Shown piece by piece: positions 1-11,724 of a DNA stretch of 64,000 nucleotides. The stretch is from Siphonodentalium dalli (Eukaryota; Mollusca; Scaphopoda; Gadilida; Siphonodentaliidae): positions 1,302,001-1,366,000 of the forward strand of contig CP136067.1 in the NCBI GenBank assembly GCA_032622095.1, read 5' to 3'. The first letter of the stretch is position 1. Each line of letters opens with the position of its first letter. A program made the translations under genes and the position numbers. The notes beneath the pieces were generated by a model that saw only the letters and a program-made list of their open reading frames with translations, made no database searches and was not told the DNA's origin.

Positions 1-3000
1 ATCCCATGTTTTTGCCAAATTAAGGACTCCCCATTGTTCTAATTGGACTAAAACAGTCACTGGGCATATAAATTCTGCAAATATTGTCATAACATCACAT
101 GTTTCTGCCAAATTAAGGGGTCTCCATTGCTCTAATTGGATTAAAACAGTCACTGGGCATATAAAATTTTGCAAATATCGTCATAACATCACATGTTTCT
201 GCCAAATTAAGGGCTCTCCATTGTTCTAATTAGACTAAAACAGTCACTGGGCATATAAATTCTGCAAATATTGTCATAACATCCAATGTTTCTGCCATAT
301 TAAGGTGTCCTCATTGTTCTAATTAGACTAAAACAGTCACAGGGCATATAAATTCTGCAAATATTGTCATAACATCCCATGTTTCTGCCAAATTAAGGGG
401 TCTCCATTGTTCTAATTGGACTAAAACAGTCACTGGGCATATCAATTCTGCAAATATTGTCATAACATCCCATGTTTCTGCCAAATTAAGGGGTAACCAT
501 TGTTCTAATTGGACTAAAACAGTCACTGTGCATTTCAATTCAGCAAATATTGTCATAACACTGATAACATCATAACACCCCATGTTTCTGCAAAATTAAG
601 GGGTCCCATTGATCTAATTGGATTAAAACAGTCACTGGGCATATAAATTTTTGCAAATATTGTCATAATATCCCATGTTTCTGCTAAATTAAGGGGTCCC
701 CGTTGTTCTAATTGGATTAAAACAGTCAATGGGCATATAAGTTCTGCAAATATTGTCATAGCATCCCATGTTTCTGCCAAATTAAGGTGTCCTCATTGTT
801 CTAATTAGACTAAAACCGTCACTGGGCATATAAATTTTTGCAAATATTGTCATAATATCCCATGTTTCAGCTAAATTAAGGGGTCCCCGTTGTTCTAATT
901 GGATTAAAACAGTCAATGGGCATAATTTCATAACATCTCATCTTTCTGCCAAATTAAGGTGTCCCCATTGATCTAATTGGACTAAAACAGTCACTGGGCA
1001 TATACATTCTGCAAATATCGTCATAACATCACATGTTTCTGCCAAATTGAGGGCTCTCCATTGTTCTAATTGGACTAAAACAGTCACTGGGTGTATAAAT
1101 TCTGCAAATATTGTCATAACATCCAATGTTTCTGCCAAATTAAGGTGTCCTCATTGTTCTAATTAGACTAAAACAGTCACTGGGCATATAAATTCTGCAA
1201 ATATTGTCATAACATCCAATGTTTCTGCCAAATTAAGGTGTCCTCATTGTTCTAATTAGACTAAAACAGTCACTGGGCATATAAATTCTGCAAATATTGT
1301 CATAACATCACATGTTACTGCCAAATTAAGGGGTCTCCATTGTTCTAATTGGATTAAAACAGTCACTGGGCATATCAGTTCTGCAAATATTGTCATAACA
1401 TCCCATGTTTTTGCCAAATTAAGGACTCCCCATTGTTCTAATTGGACTAAAACAGTCACTGGGCATATAAATTCTGCAAATATTGTCATAACATCCCATG
1501 TTTCTGCCAAATTAAGGGGTCCCCATTGTTCTAATTGGACTAAAACAGTCACTGGGCATATCAATTCTGCAAATATTGTCATAACATCAGGTAACATCCC
1601 ATGTTTCTGCCAAATTAAGGGGTCCCCATTGTTCTAATTGGACTAAAACAGTCACTGGGCATATAAATTCTGCAAATATTGTCATAACATCCCATGTTTC
1701 TGCCAAATTAAGGGGTCCCCATTGTTCTAATTGGACTAAAACAGTCACTGGGCATATCAATTCTGCAAATATTGTCATAACATCAGGTAACATCCCATGT
1801 TTCTGCCAAATTAAGGGGTCCTCATTGTTCTAATTAGACTAAAACAGTCACTGGGCATATAAATTCTGCAAATATTATAATAACATCACATGTTTCTGCC
1901 AAATTAAGGGGTCTCCGTGGTTCTAATTGGATTAGAACAGTCACTGGGCATATCAATTCTGCAAATATTGTCATAACGTCCCATGTTTTTGCCAAATTAA
2001 GGACTCCCCGTTGTTCTAATTGGACTAAAACAGTCACTGGGCATATAAATTCTGCAAATATTGTCATAACATCCCATGTTTCTGCCAAATTAAGGGGTCT
2101 CCATTGCTCTAATTGGATTAAAACGTCACTGGGCATATAAATTTTTGCAAAGATCGTCATAACATCACATGTTTCTGCCAAATTAAGGGCTCTCCATTGT
2201 TCTAATTGGACAAAAACAGTCACTGGGCATATAAATTCTGCAAATATTGTCATAACATCCAATGTTTCTGCCAAATTAAGGTGTCCTCATTGTTCTAATT
2301 AGACTAAAACAGTCACTGGGCATATAAATTCTGCAAATATTGTCATAACATCACATGTTTCTGCCAAATTAAGGGGTCTCCATTGTTCTAATTGTATTAA
2401 AACAGTCACTGGGCATATCAATTCTGCAAATATTGTCATAACATCCCATGTTTTTGCCAAATTAAGGACTCCCCATTGTTCTAATTGGACTAAAACAGTC
2501 ACTGGGCATATAAATTCTGCAAATATTGTCATAACATCCCATGTTTCTGCCAAATTAAGGGGTCCTCATTGTTCTAATTGGACTAAAACAGTCGCTGGGC
2601 ATATAAATTCTGCAAATATTGTCATAACATCAGGTACTAGTAACATCCCATGTTTCTGTCAAATTAAGGGGTCCCCATTGTTCTAATTGTACTAAAACAG
2701 TCACTGGGCATATAAATTCTGCAAATATTATCATAACATCACATGTTTCTGCTAAATTAAGGGGTCCCATTGTTCTAATTTGATTAAAACAGTCACTGGG
2801 CATATAAATTCTGAAAATATTGTCATAGCATCCCATGTTTCTGCCAAATTAAGGTGTCCTTATTGTTCTAATTACGGTAGACTAAAACCGTCACTGGGCA
2901 TATAAATTTTTGCAAATATTGTCATAATATCCCATGTTTCTGCTAAATTAAGGGGTCCCCGTTGTTCTAATTGGATTAAAACAGTCAATGGGCATATAAG

Positions 3001-6000
3001 TTCTGCAAATATTGTCATAGCATGCCATGTTTCTGCCAAATTAAGGTGTCCTCATTGTTCTAATTAGACTAAAACCGTCACTGGGCATATAAATTTTTGC
3101 AAATATTGTCATAATATCCCATGTTTCAGCCAAATTAAGGGGTCCCCGTTGTTCTAATTGGATTAAAACAGTCAATGGGCATAATTTCATAACATCTCAT
3201 CTTTCTGCCAAATTAAGGTGTCCCCATTGATCTAATTGGACTAAAACAGTCACTGGGCATATACATTCTGCAAATATCGTCATAACATCACATGTTTCTG
3301 CCAAATTGAGGGCTCTCCATTGTTCTAATTGGACTAAAACAGTCACTGGGCGTATAAATTCTGCAAATATTGTCATAACATCCAATGTTTCTGCCAAATT
3401 AAGGTGTCCTCATTGTTCTAATTAGACTAAAACAGTCACTGGGCATATAAATTCTGCAAATATTGTCATAACATCCAATGTTTCTGCCAAATTAAGGTGT
3501 CCTCATTGTTCTAATTAGACTAAAACAGTCACTGGGCATATAAATTCTGCAAATATTGTCATAACATCACATGTTACTGCCAAATTAAGGGGTCCCCATT
3601 GATCTAATTGGACTAAAACAGTCACTGGGCATATACATTCTGCAAATATCGTCATAACATCACATGTTTCTGCCAAATTGAGGGCTCTCCATTGTTCTAA
3701 TTGGACTAAAACAGTCACTGGGTGTATAAATTCTGCAAATATTGTCATAACATCCAATGTTTCTGCCAAATTAAGGTGTCCTCATTGTTCTAATTAGACT
3801 AAAACAGTCACTGGGCATATAAATTCTGCAAATATTGTCATAACATCCAATGTTTCTGCCAAATTAAGGTGTCCTCATTGTTCTAATTAGACTAAAACAG
3901 TCACTGGGCATATAAATTCTGCAAATATTGTCATAACATCACATGTTACTGCCAAATTAAGGGGTCTCCATTGTTCTAATTGGATTAAAACAGTCACTGG
4001 GCATATCAGTTCTGCAAATATTGTCATAACATCCCATGTTTTTGCCAAATTAAGGACTCCCCATTGTTCTAATTGGACTAAAACAGTCACTGGGCATATA
4101 AATTCTGCAAATATTGTCATAACATCCCATGTTTCTGCCAAATTAAGGGGTCCCCATTGTTCTAATTGGACTAAAACAGTCACTGGGCATATCAATTCTG
4201 CAAATATTGTCATAACATCAGGTAACATCCCATGTTTCTGCCAAATTAAGGGGTCCTCATTGTTCTAATTAGACTAAAACAGTCACTGGGCATATAAATT
4301 CTGCAAATATTGTAATAACATCACATGTTTCTGCCAAATTAAGGGGTCTCCGTGGTTCTAATTGGATTAGAACAGTCACTGGGCATATCAATTCTGCAAA
4401 TATTGTCATAACGTCCCATGTTTTTGCCAAATTAAGGACTCCCCATTGTTCTAATTGGACTAAAACAGTCACTGGGCATATAAATTCTGCAAATATTGTC
4501 ATAACATCCCATGTTTCTGCCAAATTAAGGGGTCTCCATTGCTCTAATTGGATTAAAACGTCACTGGGCATATAAATTTTTGCAAATATCGTCATAACAT
4601 CACATGTTTCTGCCAAATTAAGGGCTCTCCATTGTTCTAATTGGACAAAAACAGTCACTGGGCATATAAATTCTGCAAATATTGTCATAACATCCAATGT
4701 TTCTGCCAAATTAAGGTGTCCTCATTGTTCTAATTAGACTAAAACAGTCACTGGGCATATAAATTCTGCAAATATTGTCATAACATCACATGTTTCTGCC
4801 AAATTAAGGGGTCTCCATTGTTATAATTGTATTAAAACAGTCACTGGGCATATCAATTCTGCAAATATTGTCATAACATCCCATGTTTTTGCCAAATTAA
4901 GGACTCCCCATTGTTCTAATTGGACTAAAACAGTCACTGGGCATATAAATTCTGCAAATATTGTCATAACATCCCATGTTTCTGCCAAATTAAGGGGTCC
5001 TCATTGTTCTAATTGGACTAAAACAGTCGCTGGGCATATAAATTCTGCAAATATTGTCATAACATCAGGTACTAGTAACATCCCATGTTTCTGCCAAATT
5101 AAGGGGTCCCCATTGTTCTAATTGTACTAAAACAGTCACTGGGCATATAAATTCTGCAAATATTATCATAACATCACATGTTTCTGCTAAATTAAGGGGT
5201 CCCATTGTTCTAATTTGATTAAAACAGTCACTGGGCATATAAATTCTGCAAATATTGTCATAGCATCCCATGTTTCTGCCAAATTAAGGTGTCCTTATTG
5301 TTCTAATTACGGTAGACTAAAACCGTCACTGGGCATATAAATTTTTGCAAATATTGTCATAATATCCCATGTTTCTGCTAAATTAAGGGGTCCCCGTTGT
5401 TCTAATTGGATTAAAACAGTCAATGGGCATATAAGTTCTGCAAATATTGTCATAGCATCCCATGTTTCTGCCAAATTAAGGTGTCCTCATTGTTCTAATT
5501 AGACTAAAACCGTCACTGGGCATATAAATTTTTGCAAATATTGTCATAATATCCCATGTTTCAGCTAAATTAAGGGGTCCCCGTTGTTCTAATTGGATTA
5601 AAACAGTCAATGGGCATAATTTCATAACATCTCATCTTTCTGCCAAATTAAGGTGTCCCCATTGATCTAATTGGACTAAAACAGTCACTGGGCATATACA
5701 TTCTGCAAATATCGTCATAACATCACATGTTTCTGCCAAATTGAGGGCTCTCCATTGTTCTAATTGGACTAAAACAGTCACTGGGCGTATAAATTCTGCA
5801 AATATTGTCATAACATCCAATGTTTCTGCCAAATTAAGGTGTCCTCATTGTTCTAATTAGACTAAAACAGTCACTGGGCATATAAATTCTGCAAATATTG
5901 TCATAACATCCAATGTTTCTGCCAAATTAAGGTGTCCTCATTGTTCTAATTAGACTAAAACAGTCACTGGGCATATAAATTCTGCAAATATTGTCATAAC

Positions 6001-8368
6001 ATCACATGTTACTGCCAAATTAAGGGGTCTCCATTGTTCTAATTGGATTAAAACAGTCACTGGGCATATCAGTTCTGCAAATAGTGTCATAACATCCCAT
6101 GTTTTTGCCAAATTAAGGACTCCCCATTGTTCTAATTGGACTAAAACAGTCACTGGGCATATAAATTCTGCAAATATTGTCATAACATCCCATGTTTCTG
6201 CCAAATTAAGGGGTCCCCATTGTTCTAATTGGACTAAAACAGTCACTGGGCATATCAATTCTGCAAATATTGTCATAACATCAGGTAACATCCCATGTTT
6301 CTGCCAAATTAAGGGGTCCTCATTGTTCTAATTAGACTAAAACAGTCACTGGGCATATAAATTCTGCAAATATTGTAATAACATCACATGTTTCTGCCAA
6401 ATTAAGGGGTCTCCGTGGTTCTAATTGGATTAGAACAGTCACTGGGCATATCAATTCTGCAAATATTGTCATAACGTCCCATGTTTTTGCCAAATTAAGG
6501 ACTCCCCATTGTTCTAATTGGACTAAAACAGTCACTGGGCATATAAATTCTGCAAATATTGTCATAACATCCCATGTTTCTGCCAAATTAAGGGGTCTCC
6601 ATTGCTCTAATTGGATTAAAACGTCACTGGGCATATAAATTTTTGCAAATATCGTCATAACATCACATGTTTCTGCCAAATTAAGGGCTCTCCATTGTTC
6701 TAATTGGACAAAAACAGTCACTGGGCATATAAATTCTGCAAATATTGTCATAACATCCAATGTTTCTGCCAAATTAAGGTGTCCTCATTGTTCTAATTAG
6801 ACTAAAACAGTCACTGGGCATATAAATTCTGCAAATATTGTCATAACATCACATGTTTCTGCCAAATTAAGGGGTCTCCATTGTTCTAATTGTATTAAAA
6901 CAGTCACTGGGCATATCAATTCTGCAAATATTGTCATAACATCCCATGTTTTTGCCAAATTAAGGACTCCCCATTGGTCTAATTGGACTAAAACAGTCAC
7001 TGGGCATATAAATTCTGCAAATATTGTCATAACATCCCATGTTTCTGCCAAATTAAGGGGTCCTCATTGTTCTAATTGGACTAAAACAGTCGCTGGGCAT
7101 ATAAATTCTGCAAATATTGTCATAACATCAGGTACTAGTAACATCCCATGTTTCTGCCAAATTAAGGGGTCCCCATTGTTCTAATTGTACTAAAACAGTC
7201 ACTGGGCATATAAATTCTGCAAATATTATCATAACATCACATGTTTCTGCTAAATTAAGGGGTCCCATTGTTCTAATTTGATTAAAACAGTCACTGGGCA
7301 TATAAATTCTGCAAATATTGTCATAGCATCCCATGTTTCTGCCAAATTAAGGTGTCCTTATTGTTCTAATTACGGTAGACTAAAACCGTCACTGGGCATA
7401 TAAATTTTTGCAAATATTGTCATAATATCCCATGTTTCTGCTAAATTAAGGGGTCCCCGTTGTTCTAATTGGATTAAAACAGTCAATGGGCATAATTTCA
7501 TAACATCTCATCTTTCTGCCAAATTAAGGTGTCCCCATTGATCTAATTGGACTAAAACAGTCACTGGGCATATACATTCTGCAAATATCGTCATAACATC
7601 ACATCTTTCTGCCAAATTAAGGGCTCTCCATTGTTCTAATTGGACTAAAACAGTCACTGGGCATATAAATTCTGCAAATATTGTCATAACATCCAATGTT
7701 TCTGCCAAATTAAGGTGTCCTCATTGTTCTAATTAGACTAAAACAGTCACTGGGGATATAAATTCTGCAAATATTGTCATAACATCACATGTTTCTGCCA
7801 AATTAAGGGGTCTCCATTGTTCTAATTGGATTAAAACAGTCACTGGGCATATCAATTCTGCAAATATTGTCATAACATCCCATGTTTTTGCCAAATTAAG
7901 GACTCCCCATTGTTCTAATTGGACTAAAACAGTCACTGGGCATATAAATTCTGCAAATATTGTCATAACATCCAATGTTTCTGCCAAATTAAGGGGTAAC
8001 CATTGTTCTAATTGGACTAAAACAGTCACTGTGCATATCAATTCTACAAATATTGTCATAACACCCCATATTTCTGCCAAATTAAGGGGTCCCCATTGAT
8101 CTAATTGGATTAAAACAGTCACTGGGCATATAAATTTTTGCAAATATTGTCATAATATCCCATGTTTCTGCTAAATTAAGGGGTCCGCGTTGTTCTAATT
8201 GGATTAAAACAGTCAATGGGCATATAAGTTCTTCAAATATTGTCACAACATCCCATCTTTCTGCCAAATTAAGGTGTCCCCATTGATCTAATTGGACTAA
8301 AACAGTCACTGGGCATATACATTCGGCAAATATTGTCATATTAACATCCCATGTTTCTGCCAAATTAA
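1..8368. repeat. 93-bp satellite array with higher-order repeats
   Basis: About 90 head-to-tail copies of a ~93-bp AT-rich monomer. Each copy contains the anchors TTTCTGCCAAATTAAGG, TTCTAATTGGACTAAAACAG and GCAAATATTGTCATAACAT. The array is already running at base 1, so its true left end lies outside the window. Because 93 = 3 x 31 and the consensus lacks stops in one minus-strand frame, the minus strand shows strings of 31-codon repeats in open frames of up to 146 codons (for example 1834-2274, 4269-4709, 6332-6772). I treat these as a by-product of period and composition. Odd monomers recur together: a shortened one near 919, 3178, 5613 and 7489; a GGTACTAG insertion at 2631, 5066 and 7129; and a 5-bp insertion ACGGT near 2866, 5303 and 7366. 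These define higher-order units of about 2435 and 2063 bp, which differ by exactly four monomers. Confidence 0.95.
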
Positions 8369-8508
8369 CCCTTTACCCAACAGAACGGCCCTGTGTCAAT
8401 GCATTCTCTTATATATGCGAGTCGACCATAGGTCGCCTCGCATATATAAGAGAATGCATTGGCTTAACACATATTAAAAATGATAAAATTGTCAAAGAAT
8501 GTAGAGAA
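8369..8508. mobile_element. 140-bp palindromic MITE-like insertion in the satellite edge
   Basis: The last satellite monomer is interrupted after AAATTAA at 8368 and resumes with TTAAAGGGTTCCGCATTGTTC from 8509, so TTAA stands on both sides (8365-8368 and 8509-8512). The insert begins CCCTTTACCC, reminiscent of elements that target TTAA (piggyBac type), but the right end does not mirror it well. The centre is a 63-bp near-perfect palindrome. No coding capacity. Classification is an inference from the TTAA flanks and the structure. Confidence 0.6.
8398..8460. other. 63-bp near-perfect palindrome
   Basis: Two 24-bp arms (8398-8421 and 8437-8460, beginning AATGCATTCTC and ending GAGAATGCATT) are perfect reverse complements. 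The centre contains a second 5-bp stem, CGACC/GGTCG, around ATA, leaving one T/C mismatch between the stems. It would extrude as a long hairpin in DNA or RNA. Confidence 0.95.
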
Positions 8509-8576
8509 TTAAAGGGTTCCGCATTGTTCTAATTGGACTAAAACAGTCACTGGGCATATATATTTAGCAAATATTT
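8509..8576. repeat. terminal diverged satellite monomer
   Basis: The sequence CATTGTTCTAATTGGACTAAAACAG followed by a diverged GGGCATATATATTTAGCAAATATT matches the 93-bp monomer and closes the array on the right of the palindromic insertion. Confidence 0.85.
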
Positions 8577-9560
8577 TGATAACGACCAATGTTGACACAT
8601 AATGCATCGCGACTGATATAAATTAGTAAAGTGTAATGACAAATGTTGAACAAAATGCATCTCGACTGTACTGTTGCAACAATGGTATAAAGGGGGGGTC
8701 AGGATCTGAATTATCTCTATCTCTAATAATTTATGGACTTCTATAGAAGTACAATACAAAAAATAAATTCAATACAATAAAATATCTACGTAAGGAGACT
8801 ATACCGATGTTACAAATAAATGAATTATGCAGTGGTGGGGATGGATATATGGAGAAATAGGGGTTAATTCAGATGAACTGATATAAATTATTAGAGCGAT
8901 AACGACCAATGTTGACACATATTGCATCGCGACTGAGCTGTCGCGCCAAGGCTATACGATAGGGGGGGGGGTCGGAATCTGAATTATCTCCATCTCTATA
9001 GAAAGGAATAGCAATTGATGTACATACATGTATATAGTAATATATACAAATTATTATCACATGATAAAATATGTACGTAACAGATAACACGACTATACCG
9101 ATGAAAAAATTCATAAATTGGGGGGGGGGGGGCAGGGGTGTGCTATATTGGGAAATAGGGTTCATACTGTGAACCGATATAAATAAGTAAAGCGGTAATG
9201 ACAAATGTTGAACTATAATGCATCTTGACTGTACTGTTGCAACAATGCTATAAAATAGGGGGGGGGTCATGATCTGAATTATCTCTATCTCTATAGATAG
9301 TGCCAGAATAATAATTTATGGACTTCTATAGAAGTACAATACAAATTAGTATCACATGATAAAATATGTACGTAACAGTAACAGCTAACACGACTATACC
9401 GATGAAAAAAAATTTAAATTGGGGAGGGGTGGGCTATATAGAACAATAGGGGTTCATACTGTGAATCGATATAAATTAATAAAGTGGTAATGACAAATGT
9501 TGAACTATAATGCATCTCGACTGTACTGTTTCAACAATGCTATATAATGGGGGGAGTCAG
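8577..9560. repeat. ~300-bp degenerate tandem repeats with G-runs
   Basis: At least four copies of a ~300-bp unit are recognisable by AATGTTGA-CA/CT-ATA-TGCATC-CGACTG (near 8584, 8906, 9201 and 9493), spacing roughly 321, 295 and 292 bp. Each is followed by a G-run and GTCAGGATCTGAATTATCTC or a variant. An extra partial copy starts near 8634. G-runs reach 12 bases near 9121. The short open frames here change length between copies and look non-coding. Confidence 0.85.
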
Positions 9561-9650
9561 GATCAGCACCCCCCCCCAAAAAAACCACCCCCAAGTTGCC
9601 ACTTCCCTGATGATATTATACTGTCGGAGTGTCCTAAGTAAATGACTTAT

Positions 9651-10205
9651 TATACCCCCACTTTCGAAGAAAATGGGGGTATACTGGATTGACTGCGTCC
9701 GTCCGTCCGTCCGGCCCGCTTTCTCCGTCCGTTTGTTTGTTTGTCCGTCCGTCCGTCCGTCCGACCTCATAACTCGAACAACTATGAACCGATTTCAATA
9801 ATTTTTTGTATGCGATCTCCTTAGGACGGTCTCTCCGCATGATGCTAATTGTGGTTCGGTCCGACTTAATAACTTTAACAAATATGAACCGATTTCAATA
9901 ATTTTTGGTATACATGCTTCTCACAATACCCTCTCTACATGATGCGGCTAGGGATTGGCTCAGACTGTTTTTCGTAATATTACACCTCATTTTCGACTTA
10001 TTTTGACTAAGAAAATTCTGTCTGACTTAATAACTTTAACAAATATGAACCGATTTGAATAATTTTTTCTGTACAAGCTTCTTGTGACACCATATCGATA
10101 TTATTAGTCCGAATTTTTCTTTAAAGTTAAAAATCTTTTTGGTTGAGTTTACGGATAATGCGGGTTGAATTTGCCACAGTGGGGGTATGCTAGCACTCGA
10201 GTGCA
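9651..10205. mobile_element. dispersed repeat with GGGGGTATA hairpin end and (GTCC)n tract
   Basis: It begins with a 10-bp stem TATACCCCCA/TGGGGGTATA around CTTTCGAAGAAAA (9651-9683), runs into (GTCC)n and GTTT tracts (9699-9762), and then shows three repeats of the AACTATGAACCGATTTCAATAA kind (about 9778, 9885, 10044). It ends near GTGGGGGTATGCTAGCACTCG (10188-10205). The matching GGGGGTAT at both ends suggests one element. It has no coding capacity. I think it is a known style of molluscan repeat, but I cannot name the family. Confidence 0.55.
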
Positions 10206-11040
10206 CACCACTTGTTGAACATGGGCTACTGGCCGGAGTTTTCATCTGATCATCATGAATTTTGTCGTGGATGTTAATATTGACATGTAGATGGGAACGA
10301 GTCATTTTGGGGTCATTCGGCCATAAAACATGCCCGCCAGAAGCCATCTTGGACTTTTATCTTTGTATGACTAAATTCTTTGCTACTAAATTTAGATGAC
10401 ATGTAGATGGGAAATGAGTCATTTTGGGGTCATTCGGCAAAAATAAAAACAAACAAATCCGCCAGTGGCCATCTTGTATTTCAAAATTCAATCCATTAGC
10501 ACGGGCTACATGCCGAACTGTTCGCCTGATCATCATGAAATTTGTATGAATGTTAATATTGGCATGTAGATGGGGACGAGTCATTTTGGGGTCATTCGGC
10601 CATAAAAGTTGGCCATTGGCAGCCATCTTGGATTTTACTCATTACTTTACTCATTGCATGACTAAATCCTTTGGCATGGGCTACAAGTGATAGCTTTGGT
10701 CTGATCATTATGGAATTTGTCATGACTTAGCATTGGCATGTAAATCTGAATGAGTCATTTCGTGGTATAAAACATGTCCGCATGCAGTCATCTGACTCAT
10801 CTTGGATTTCACTCTTTGCAAGAGGAAATTCTTTGGCACACCCTACAGTCAACTTTCCTCAGCCGATCATTTCCAAACTTCATATTAATCTTGATATTGA
10901 TCTACTAACAGTACATGTAGATGGACGCAATCAAATGTTTTTGAATTTCATTTGCAAACATAGCCGCCAGCAACCATCTTGGATTTTACTTTATATTCCG
11001 GTATATATCCATGTTGATATAAATCTAGAATAACTCAGAC
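10206..11040. repeat. degenerate ~120-180-bp repeats with CCATCTTGGATTTTA core
   Basis: Five copies of a unit carrying GCCATCTTGGATTTTA (near 10343, 10467, 10622, 10798, 10975) are accompanied by GATCATCATGAAATTTG, TTAATATTGGCATGTAGATGG and GAGTCATTTTGGGGTCATTCGGC. Copies drift progressively to the right. The same family recurs at 50.83-52.25 kb, so this is a dispersed repeat rather than a local satellite. Confidence 0.8.
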
Positions 11041-11594
11041 ATTTCAACTTTCCGCATTCCTAATCACTCTGTTGAATGTAACATATGATATTATTCCCTT
11101 TTCAATTTCAAAATTGTTTATACCGGTAGTGTCATTGACACTTTCAGCATTTCATTTAATTCAGTTAATTCACATTTTCACCAGCTTACCATAGACATAC
11201 ATGTAACCAATTTCATCATTGTTTTCTTCATTAAAGGAAATTGCAAATTCGTTGTTTATTCCATCATTTCAACATTTCATTAAAGGGACACTTTATGAGT
11301 GGTATGTTCACACATATCGATTCATTCAGACGAACCAATCCATATTTCATGAAATTGACACTTCACATTCAGAACACTTCCAACTCAAATATTAAAGTGA
11401 CTTTCCATTTCCATCCATTGGAAATTCTAATTCAACTTCAGCCGATATATATATATATACATGTACATAATTTACATGTACATGTACCTACCACTTTATT
11501 CATGAGAAAATTTCTGCATTCATGAAAAAATAATTCGTTAAACATTTTAACCTGTACTGTGGTAGCGTGATTGCAGACATCTAGGACCTGTGGG
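11041..11594. other. no gene seen; AT-rich with a small TA/ACATGT microsatellite
   Basis: The interval has short open frames only and no recognisable protein. A (TA)n and ACATGTAC-rich tract lies at about 11444-11490. Parts of the left side match 51.01-51.10 kb weakly, in keeping with the shared repeat block. Confidence 0.6.
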
Positions 11595-11724
11595 CCTGGT
11601 TGAATTCACTGCGGTTTGATGGATCACATCCATCCTCAAGCTACATATGCTATATATGGCATTTTGATCTGACGTACAGGGGTAGATAAGCTTGAGACCC
11701 CACCACAGTTCAATTCACACCAGG
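11595..11724. mobile_element. foldback MITE-like element, copy 1
   Basis: Imperfect inverted ends, CCTGGTTGAATTCACTGCGG on the left and CAGTTCAATTCACACCAGG on the right, enclose inner inverted pieces TCCTCAAGCT and AGCTTGAG. A second copy at 51267-51402 has the same ends and interior. The element is non-coding and small, consistent with a non-autonomous DNA element. No target duplication could be assigned. Confidence 0.6.

Noticed and set aside
1834-2274. 146-codon minus-strand frame of 31-residue repeats in the satellite (also at 4269 and 6332)
   Set aside because: Period divisible by three and a stop-free frame explain it; neighbouring monomers carry stops and indels freely.
8577-9560. CRISPR-like direct repeats
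   Set aside because: Units are long, degenerate and in a eukaryotic context; no short regular repeat-spacer pattern.
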